From Gammaproteobacteria bacterium (GTDB lineage Bacteria; Pseudomonadota; Gammaproteobacteria; Steroidobacterales; GCA-2729495): DNA of 64,000 nucleotides. The DNA is taken from positions 353,745 to 417,744 of the forward strand of contig VGVH01000001.1 of NCBI GenBank assembly GCA_016874095.1, read 5' to 3'. Under the pieces are notes generated by a model. It was not told where the DNA came from and ran no database searches. It worked only from the letters and a program-made list of their open reading frames with translations. Positions 57,228 through 64,000 of the stretch are shown in pieces; within the stretch, counting starts at the first letter, position 1; each line of letters opens with the position of its first letter. Made by a program: the position numbers and the translations under genes.

Positions 57228-58394
57228 ATGGCCGGTGGGCTTGCGCCTTATGCGGCCGACGATTCCTGCAGTCGCGGGCGTCGGCACCCGGAGCAGCTGC
57301 ACGGCTACCGCAGCCAGTTCCAGCGCGACCGCGACCGGATCCTGCATTCGGCTGCCTTTCGCCGGCTCGTCTACAAGACCCAGGTCTTCGTCAATCACGA
57401 AGGCGATCTCTATCGCACCAGGCTCACCCACTCGCTGGAGGTTGCGCAGATCGGGCGCACCGTCGCGGGCAACCTCGGCCTGAACGAGACACTCACGGAG
57501 GCCATCTGCCTCGCCCACGATCTCGGGCACACGCCGTTCGGCCATGCCGGGCAGGATGCGCTGAATCGCCGCATGCGCCCGTACGGCGGTTTCGAACACA
57601 ACCTCCAGTCGCTGCGCGTGGTCGACCAGCTCGAGGACCGCTATCTCGCGTTCTCCGGGCTGAATCTCACCTACGAAACGCGCGAAGGCATCCTCAAGCA
57701 CTGTTCGAGGACTGCCGCGCGCCAGCTCGGCGATCTCGGTCAGCGCTTCCTGCGGCGCCAGCAGCCCGGCCTCGAGGCGCAGCTGGCGAACATCGCGGAC
57801 GAAGTTGCCTACAACAATCATGACGTCGACGACGGCTTGCGCGCGGGCTTGCTGACAGTCGCCGAGCTTGCGGATATCGCGCTGTTCGGTCGTCACTACC
57901 GCGCCGTGAAGAAACAGGCCGGGTGCCGCCGTCGGCATATGGGCGACCGTGTGCTGATACACGAAACGGTGCGGCGCATGATCAACCAGGTCGTAAGCGA
58001 TCTGATCGAGACGTCGCGAGCGAACCTGCGCGCTGCAGCACCCGCGAGTATCGAGGAGGTACGCGCACGTCGCTTGCCGCTGGTAGCGCTCAGCAGCGAG
58101 ACCCGGAGCGAGCACCTGGAGCTCAAGCGCTTCCTCCGCCGACGGCTCTATCGCCATGAACGCGTAATGACCGTCAACCGCCGCGCCCAGGAGATCCTGG
58201 CAGCGCTGTTCGATCTCTACATGGCTGATCCGGCGGCAATGCCGGCAGAGCACCGCGACCGCGCTCGTGCGGCTGCCCGAAAATCAGGCGCGGGCGGGCG
58301 TGCCCGGGCGGTAGCCGATTACCTGGCCGGCATGACCGACCGCTACGCCGTGTCAGCGTACCGCCGGCTGGTCGATCCTGCGCTGGACTGGTGA
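57228..58394 (+). CDS. Deoxyguanosinetriphosphate triphosphohydrolase-like protein
   Basis: QFQRDRDRILHSAAFRRLVYKTQVF, RTRLTHSLEVAQIGRTVAGNL, CLAHDLGHTPFGHAGQDALNRRM HD motifs; start ambiguous (ORF extends upstream to 57120). Confidence 0.93.
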   Translation: MAGGLAPYAADDSCSRGRRHPEQLHGYRSQFQRDRDRILHSAAFRRLVYKTQVFVNHEGDLYRTRLTHSLEVAQIGRTVAGNLGLNETLTEAICLAHDLGHTPFGHAGQDALNRRMRPYGGFEHNLQSLRVVDQLEDRYLAFSGLNLTYETREGILKHCSRTAARQLGDLGQRFLRRQQPGLEAQLANIADEVAYNNHDVDDGLRAGLLTVAELADIALFGRHYRAVKKQAGCRRRHMGDRVLIHETVRRMINQVVSDLIETSRANLRAAAPASIEEVRARRLPLVALSSETRSEHLELKRFLRRRLYRHERVMTVNRRAQEILAALFDLYMADPAAMPAEHRDRARAAARKSGAGGRARAVADYLAGMTDRYAVSAYRRLVDPALDW

Positions 58395-58466
58395 GGCCGG
58401 CGCCACTAGCATCTGCACCCCGGCCGACCGGGCCGGATTCACCCAGCTGACAGAGCGCCACCCCTC

Positions 58467-59183
58467 GTGCCCCCAGCCTCAGCCATCGAGAGACGCGATC
58501 GACTGATCTTCGCCATGGACGTGGCGGACCCGGCCGCTGCGCGTGCGCTCGCCGAAAAGCTCGGCGAATCGGTGCAGTTCTACAAGCTCGGCCTCGAGAT
58601 GATGATGTCGGGCGGCTACTTCGAGCTGCTCGAGTGGTTCCGTTCCCGCGACAAGAAGATCTTTGCCGACCTCAAGTTCTTCGACGTGCCCGCTACCGTG
58701 GGTGCTGCTGTCCGCAACCTCGCCCGCCACGGCGTTACCTTTGCGACGGTGCACGGCAACCAGGGAATAATGGAAGCAGCTGCGAAGGCCAAGGGCGACG
58801 TGAAGATCCTGGCTGTTACCGTGCTGACGAGCCTTGATCGCGGCGACCTCGACGATCTCGGCTTTGCCTGCGACGTCGAGAAACTCGTTCTGTCGCGTGC
58901 CCGCCGTGCTTTCGAGGCGGGTTGCGACGGCATCGTGGCTTCGGGCCTCGAATTACCCGCAATTCGCCGCGCAGTGGACGGTCGGCTCCTGGTGGTGACG
59001 CCAGGCATCAGGCCTGTCGAGAACCGGCCCTCGGATGACCAGAAGCGCGTGGTGACGGTCGAACAGGCGTTCCGCGACGGCGCCGACTATATCGTCGTCG
59101 GCCGGCCGATCCGCGACGCCGCAGATCCGCGCGCCGCCGCCGAGGCCATACAATCAACCATTGCTGAAATATTCCCCACGTAG
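58467..59183 (+). CDS. pyrF: Orotidine-5'-phosphate decarboxylase
   Basis: 238 aa; LIFAMDVADPAAARALAEKLG, IFADLKFFDVPATVGAAVRNLARHGVTFATVHGNQGIMEAA, VTPGIRP. Confidence 0.95.
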   Translation: MPPASAIERRDRLIFAMDVADPAAARALAEKLGESVQFYKLGLEMMMSGGYFELLEWFRSRDKKIFADLKFFDVPATVGAAVRNLARHGVTFATVHGNQGIMEAAAKAKGDVKILAVTVLTSLDRGDLDDLGFACDVEKLVLSRARRAFEAGCDGIVASGLELPAIRRAVDGRLLVVTPGIRPVENRPSDDQKRVVTVEQAFRDGADYIVVGRPIRDAADPRAAAEAIQSTIAEIFPT

Positions 59184-59227
59184 CAGCGGCGCCAGCCGCG
59201 ACCCCAAGAAATAAAAAGGAGAAGAGG

Positions 59228-60082
59228 ATGATTCTGCTCACAGGCGCTACCGGCAAGACCGGTGGCGAGACGGCGAAGGCCCTGGCCGCCCGCGGCGTGA
59301 AGGCCCGCGTTCTCGTTCGCGATCCTGCCAAGGGAGCGGCGCTTCAGGCATTGGGGCACGAGATCGCCGTTGGTGATGCGAGCGATGCGGCCAGCGTGAA
59401 AAAGGCACTCGCGGGCGTCGAACGCATCCTGATCCTCCTGCCGAACAGCCAGCAGCAGGAAGCCATGGAAAAGCAGCTCACCGACCTGGCGAAGCAGTCT
59501 GGCGTGAAGCATGTCGTGAAGATGTCCTCGATGGAGGCCATGGCCAGCGCGACCACGCCGATCCCGATGGCCCATTGGGCGGTCGAGGAGCACATTCGCC
59601 GCTCCGGGCTTGCCTGGACGATGGTGAAGCCGAACTTCTTCATGCAGAACCTGCTCGGCAGCGCCGGCTCGATCAAGGCCAACAAGTCGTTCTCCCTGCC
59701 GTTCGGCAACGGCCGGACTGCGATGATGGACGCCCGTGACATCGGTGCCGCGACCGCCGAGGTGCTGGCCGGCAAGGGTCACGAGAACCGCAGCTACGAG
59801 ATCACCGGGCCCGAGTTGCTGACGTTCCACGAAGCAGCGGAGCGGTTCAGCGCGGCGCTCGGCACGAAGATCACCTATGTGCCGGCGGATCCGGCTGTCT
59901 TCATGGAGATCATGAAGAAAGTGCTGCCGAACGAGTGGCACCGCAATGCGGTCGGACAGCTCTTCCGCGAGATCGCTGAAGGCGGGCTGAACCACACGAC
60001 TCAGGACTTCAGGAAGCTGACCGGCCGGGATCCGATCTCCCTCACCCAGTTCGTCCGCGACCACGCGCAGCTGTTCCAATAG
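59228..60082 (+). CDS. NmrA-like / NAD(P)H-binding atypical SDR family protein
   Basis: 284 aa; MILLTGATGKTGGETAKALAARGVKARVLVRDPAKG, NmrA-type fold. Confidence 0.9.
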   Translation: MILLTGATGKTGGETAKALAARGVKARVLVRDPAKGAALQALGHEIAVGDASDAASVKKALAGVERILILLPNSQQQEAMEKQLTDLAKQSGVKHVVKMSSMEAMASATTPIPMAHWAVEEHIRRSGLAWTMVKPNFFMQNLLGSAGSIKANKSFSLPFGNGRTAMMDARDIGAATAEVLAGKGHENRSYEITGPELLTFHEAAERFSAALGTKITYVPADPAVFMEIMKKVLPNEWHRNAVGQLFREIAEGGLNHTTQDFRKLTGRDPISLTQFVRDHAQLFQ

Positions 60083-60091
60083 ACAGCCCGG

Positions 60092-60715
60092 TCAGCGCAG
60101 CTCCGGCTTGAGGTAGGGCCAGACGTTTTCGAGGATCCGCGGCTGGCCCTTGGCGTTCGGGTGGATGCCATCGGCCAGCATGAGCTTCGGGTTGAGAGCT
60201 ACGCCGTCCATGATGAACGGGATGAGCGGAACCTTTTCCTCGCGAGCCAGTGCCGTGTACACCGCGGAGAACTCCCGGGTGTAACGCGGGCCGTAGTTCG
60301 GCGGCATGCGCAAACCGGCGAGCACGACACGCGCGCCCGCCGCCCGCGACAGGCGGATCATTTGTAACAAATTGTTTCGCATGACATGCAGCGGGGTGCC
60401 GCGCAGCCCGTCGTTGCCCCCGAGTTCGATCAGGACTACCGCTGGTTTGTGCACCTTCAGCGCGCGGGGAAGGCGCCCCAGACCGCCGGTCGTGGTGTCG
60501 CCGCTGGTGCTGGCGTTAACCACGCGATAACCGTACCCTTTTGCCGTCAGCCGGTTTTGCAGCAGCGTGACCCATCCTTGCCCGGGTTCCAGCCCGAATC
60601 CGGCACTCAGGCTGTCACCGACCACCAGCAGCGTCCGCGCCGGCGCGGACGCCGACGCATAAGTGGCGACAACCAGCGAGATCAACAGGATCAGTTTTGA
60701 GATGCAGGAACGCAC
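60092..60715 (-). CDS. Secreted SGNH/GDSL arylesterase/acyl-CoA thioesterase I (TesA-like)
   Basis: GTG start at 60715; signal peptide then LLVVGDSLSAGFGLEPGQGWVTLLQ, VLIELGGNDGLRG, LMLADGIHPNAKGQ. Confidence 0.93.
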   Translation of the reverse strand: MRSCISKLILLISLVVATYASASAPARTLLVVGDSLSAGFGLEPGQGWVTLLQNRLTAKGYGYRVVNASTSGDTTTGGLGRLPRALKVHKPAVVLIELGGNDGLRGTPLHVMRNNLLQMIRLSRAAGARVVLAGLRMPPNYGPRYTREFSAVYTALAREEKVPLIPFIMDGVALNPKLMLADGIHPNAKGQPRILENVWPYLKPELR

Positions 60716-60716
60716 G

Positions 60717-61388
60717 ATGAACGGGGCTGTGCTGCGCACGGAAAACCTCGGCAAGCAGGTTAGCAGCCCGGAAGGTTCGCTGACTATCCTCGAGGGTGTC
60801 GAAATCTCCATCGCTGCCGGCGAGACCGTGGCGCTGGTCGGGCCCTCGGGTGCAGGCAAGACGACGTTGCTGGCGTTGCTGGCAGGCCTCGACTTGCCCA
60901 GCACCGGCCGCGTGTGGCTTTGCGGCGAGGATCTCACGGCACTCGACGAGGACGGCCGCGCGCGGCTCCGCGGCGAACGAGTCGGCTTCGTGTTCCAGTC
61001 CTTCCACCTGGTGCCGTCGTTGACCGCGCTGGAAAACGTCATGCTGCCGCTCGAACTCGCCGGAAACCGCAGCGCCGAGGCGAGCGCCCGCGAGGTTCTC
61101 GGCGCCGTCGGGCTGGACCATCGACTGGCCCACTACCCGAAGCAGCTCTCCGGCGGCGAGAAGCAGCGGGTGGCCATTGCCCGCGCGTTCGTCACGCGAC
61201 CGCAGCTGCTGTTTGCTGATGAACCAACCGGCAATCTCGACACAGCCAGCGGCCAGCGCATCGCAGAGCTGCTGTTCGGCCTGAATCGCCAGGCGAAGAC
61301 CACACTGGTGCTCGTGACCCACGAGCGCGCGCTCGCGGCGCGTTGCGATCGCGTGATAGAAATCGTCGCTGGCCGGATCGGGACTTGA
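60717..61388 (+). CDS. ybbA: ABC transporter ATP-binding protein YbbA-like
   Basis: 223 aa from ATG at 60717; VGPSGAGKTTLLALLAGLDLPSTG, LSGGEKQRVAIARAFVTRPQLLFADEPTGNLD; divergent from tesA-like gene as in the known tesA-ybbA arrangement. Confidence 0.92.
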   Translation: MNGAVLRTENLGKQVSSPEGSLTILEGVEISIAAGETVALVGPSGAGKTTLLALLAGLDLPSTGRVWLCGEDLTALDEDGRARLRGERVGFVFQSFHLVPSLTALENVMLPLELAGNRSAEASAREVLGAVGLDHRLAHYPKQLSGGEKQRVAIARAFVTRPQLLFADEPTGNLDTASGQRIAELLFGLNRQAKTTLVLVTHERALAARCDRVIEIVAGRIGT

Positions 61389-63880
61389 GAACGCTCGCCT
61401 TTGCATTGCGAGGCCTGCTGCGTGACCTGCGCGGCGGCGAGCTCACGGTGCTGGTGGCCGCGATCGTTGTCGCGGTCACCGCCATCACCGCGGTCGGCTT
61501 TTTCACGGACCGCGTCGGTCGCGTGATCCGCCAGCAGGCCGGGGCGGCACTTGCCGGCGATCTGGTCGTCCGCTCACCCGTGCCGCTTCCCGGCGAGTTT
61601 CTCGACGAGGCGCGTGCGCTTGGGCTGCGGACCGCCGAGGCTGTGTCGTTCGCGAGCGTCGTCCTGACCGACGCGGAGGAGAGCTCGCTCGCTACGGTGG
61701 AGGGCGTGACCGCGGGCTTCCCCCTGCGCGGCGAAATCAAGATTTCGGAGCAGATGTTTGGTCGCACGGAGGCGACACGCGATGTTCCCGCGCTTGGCGA
61801 GGCCTGGGCCGAGGCGGGGCTGCTCGGCAAGCTGGGCGCGGAGGTTGGAACCGAAGTCGAGGTGGGCACGCGGCGGCTGCGCATCACCCGCGTGCTCGAG
61901 TACCAGCCGGACCAGAACCCCGGCTTCGCCAATCTCGCGCCATCCCTGCTCGTGAATATCGCCGAGGTGGCGCAGATGGACGTGCTGCGGCCGGGAAGCC
62001 GCGCCACGTTCCGCCAGCTCTTCGCGGGCGACGAGGACACCATCGAGAAGTTGCGTGACACCCTCAAGCCGAAATTGGGGAGCGATGCCGTCATCCGCGA
62101 CCGGCGCGATGCCGGCGAACAGATCAACGCGGCGATAGAGCGCGCGCAGAGCTTCCTGTCGCTCGCTTCCCTGGTCACGATCGTCCTGGCGGCGGTTGCC
62201 ACCGCCATGGCCGCGCGACTCTATGCCCTGCGCCACCTCGACACGGTAGCGCTGCTGAAGAGCATCGGTGGAACCCAGGGCTTTGTCGAGCGGGTATCGC
62301 TCATCCAGCTCCTCATGATCGTCGTCGGCACGACTGTCATCGGGTCGGCCATCGGATTCGCTGCGCAGGGCGTGCTTGCGGAATTGTCGCTGGGGCTCCT
62401 CGGTGTGGAGCTGCCGCCGCCCCGCGCGATGCCAGCATGGCTTGGAGCCCTCACGTCGAGCACGATTGTCGTCGGCTTCGCCCTCCCGCACCTCTGGGCC
62501 CTGCGGCGTACTCCGCCCATCCGCGTTCTTCGACGGGACCTGCCGCCACCCGCGCTCGCCACCTGGGTTACCTACACCGTGGCAGTCGGCGCTCTTGCCT
62601 GGATGATTTTCGCGATCGTCCGGAACCTGAAGCTCGTCGGGTTCATACTCGGTGGCCTCGGTGGCCTCGCCCTGGTGGCCGGCCTGGCGGGATTCCTGCT
62701 GGTGAGGCTGGTCTCGCGTTTTCGCGGCGCCGCCGGCGTTTCCTGGCGCTACGGCCTTGCCAACATCTCGCGGCGCGGCACGGAGAGCGTGGTGCAGATC
62801 GTGGGCTTCGGCCTGGGCCTCATGGTGCTGCTCCTTCTCACGATCGTGCGCACGGATCTGCTGTCGGAGTGGCGCCGCACGATTCCAACCGACGCACCGA
62901 ACTACTTCCTGATCAACATCGACCCCGCCACCTGGGAGTCGATGCGCGCCTTCATCGAGGCAGAGATCGGCAGCAAGCCGCAGGCGTTGCCATTCCTGCG
63001 CGGTCGGCTGGCGGCGATCAACGGCAAGTCCACCGACGGCATGAAGCCGGAGAATCCGCAGGCGGCGAATTTCGTCCGTCGCGAGCAGAACCTCACCTGG
63101 GTCGCGCAGCTGCCGGAGAGCAACACCATCAAGTCCGGGGAGTGGTGGGGCGCCGACTACCGGGGTGAACCGCAACTTTCCCTCGACGATGAGGTGGCGC
63201 GCGCCGTCGGCATAGAAGTCGGGGATACCCTCACGTTCAACATCGGCGGCGAGGAGATCGCCATGCCGGTGACGAGCATCCGCACCATCGAGTGGGACTC
63301 GTTCGCGCCGAATTTCTACCTGGTGCTTTCCCCCGGGGTCGCCGAGGAGCTGCCGCAGACCTACATCGCGAGTTTCTACGTTCCGCCCGAGCGCCGGTTG
63401 CTGCTGAACAAGCTCGTGCGACGATTTCCCGGCGTAACGGTATTCGACCTGGAAGCGATACTGGGTCAGGTGCGAATGATCGTGGATCGTGCGTCGCAGG
63501 CCGTGCAGTACGTCTTCCTCTTCACCATCCTCGCCGGCGTGATGGTGCTGCTTGCCGCCGTGCAGGTAACGCGTGATGAGCGCCGGTTCGAGAGTGCGAT
63601 CCTGCACGCGCTCGGCGCGGGGCGTCGGCAGATCCTCAACGGCGTGGCGGTGGAGTTCACGACGCTTGGCGCGCTTGCCGGCGTGCTGGCCGCGCTCGGT
63701 GCCTCGGCGATCGGTCTTCTGCTGGCCGAGCGCGTCTTCGACCTGGGCTTTCGCGTGAGTCCGATGCTCTGGCCTGCCGGCCTGTTGCTGGGCGGTCTGA
63801 TCGTCGGCATCACCGGCACTCTGGCAACCCGCAAGGCAGTGAATGAGCCACCGGTGACCGTGCTGCGAGAGTCCATATAA
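61385..63880 (+). CDS. ybbP: ABC transporter permease YbbP-like (FtsX-family)
   Basis: 831 aa from TTG at 61385, 4-nt overlap with ybbA; large duplicated FtsX architecture, TVALLKSIGGTQGFVERVSL, ESAILHALGAGRRQILNGVAVEF. Confidence 0.92.
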   Translation: MRTLAFALRGLLRDLRGGELTVLVAAIVVAVTAITAVGFFTDRVGRVIRQQAGAALAGDLVVRSPVPLPGEFLDEARALGLRTAEAVSFASVVLTDAEESSLATVEGVTAGFPLRGEIKISEQMFGRTEATRDVPALGEAWAEAGLLGKLGAEVGTEVEVGTRRLRITRVLEYQPDQNPGFANLAPSLLVNIAEVAQMDVLRPGSRATFRQLFAGDEDTIEKLRDTLKPKLGSDAVIRDRRDAGEQINAAIERAQSFLSLASLVTIVLAAVATAMAARLYALRHLDTVALLKSIGGTQGFVERVSLIQLLMIVVGTTVIGSAIGFAAQGVLAELSLGLLGVELPPPRAMPAWLGALTSSTIVVGFALPHLWALRRTPPIRVLRRDLPPPALATWVTYTVAVGALAWMIFAIVRNLKLVGFILGGLGGLALVAGLAGFLLVRLVSRFRGAAGVSWRYGLANISRRGTESVVQIVGFGLGLMVLLLLTIVRTDLLSEWRRTIPTDAPNYFLINIDPATWESMRAFIEAEIGSKPQALPFLRGRLAAINGKSTDGMKPENPQAANFVRREQNLTWVAQLPESNTIKSGEWWGADYRGEPQLSLDDEVARAVGIEVGDTLTFNIGGEEIAMPVTSIRTIEWDSFAPNFYLVLSPGVAEELPQTYIASFYVPPERRLLLNKLVRRFPGVTVFDLEAILGQVRMIVDRASQAVQYVFLFTILAGVMVLLAAVQVTRDERRFESAILHALGAGRRQILNGVAVEFTTLGALAGVLAALGASAIGLLLAERVFDLGFRVSPMLWPAGLLLGGLIVGITGTLATRKAVNEPPVTVLRESI

Positions 63881-64000
63881 GTTATTGGTTCCGCCTGTTG
63901 ATGCGATACGAGCGATCAAATCAGCCACGCAGGCGGCGTGCGACCCGCCAATCGGGCGCAAGTCACGAGTTACTCGTGTAACTGGGCCTTCGCGTCAGAA

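Noticed and set aside
60717-63880. ybbA-ybbP as a novel exporter
   Set aside because: Matches the well-known tesA/ybbA/ybbP arrangement; ordinary.
61574-63961. 795-aa minus-strand ORF antisense to ybbP
   Set aside because: Antisense artefact of high-GC codon usage; the plus-strand permease is unambiguous.

Overview
This is a contiguous, high-GC chromosomal window, gammaproteobacterial in character. It carries about 65 supportable protein-coding genes. I saw no rRNA, tRNA, CRISPR array, integrase or transposase. Most of it is core-genome content: trkH-trkA, uvrD, recQ; a heme/copper oxidase region with ctaA, SCO-like and SURF1-like assembly factors and two convergent aa3-type cytochrome c oxidase clusters; bioC-bioB/comF; ubiA-recG-ridA-spoT-rpoZ; gmk-yicC; rph-rdgB-rpmE-gltA; mrcA; pilMNOPQ; aroK-aroB-dgt-like; pyrF; tesA-like/ybbA-ybbP. 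The most interesting feature is a translationally coupled four-gene cassette at 35331-39137, inserted between gmk and rpoZ. It pairs a stand-alone cobalamin-binding domain with the CarH-type Wx9EH and ExHxxG motifs, but no MerR DNA-binding domain, with a MacAB/Lol-like ABC exporter. Other points worth a second look: a perfect 35-bp inverted repeat between aroK and aroB; an AT-rich intergenic region with two exact and one near DnaA-box matches at a gene-polarity switch (rdgB/rpmE); a diheme subunit II and a tandem subunit III pair in one oxidase cluster; an Ig-like lipoprotein with a poly-Gly tract inserted between pilQ and aroK; and a decayed DUF898 (YjgN-like) gene. All calls come from reading the translations and bases by eye. 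No database search was run.
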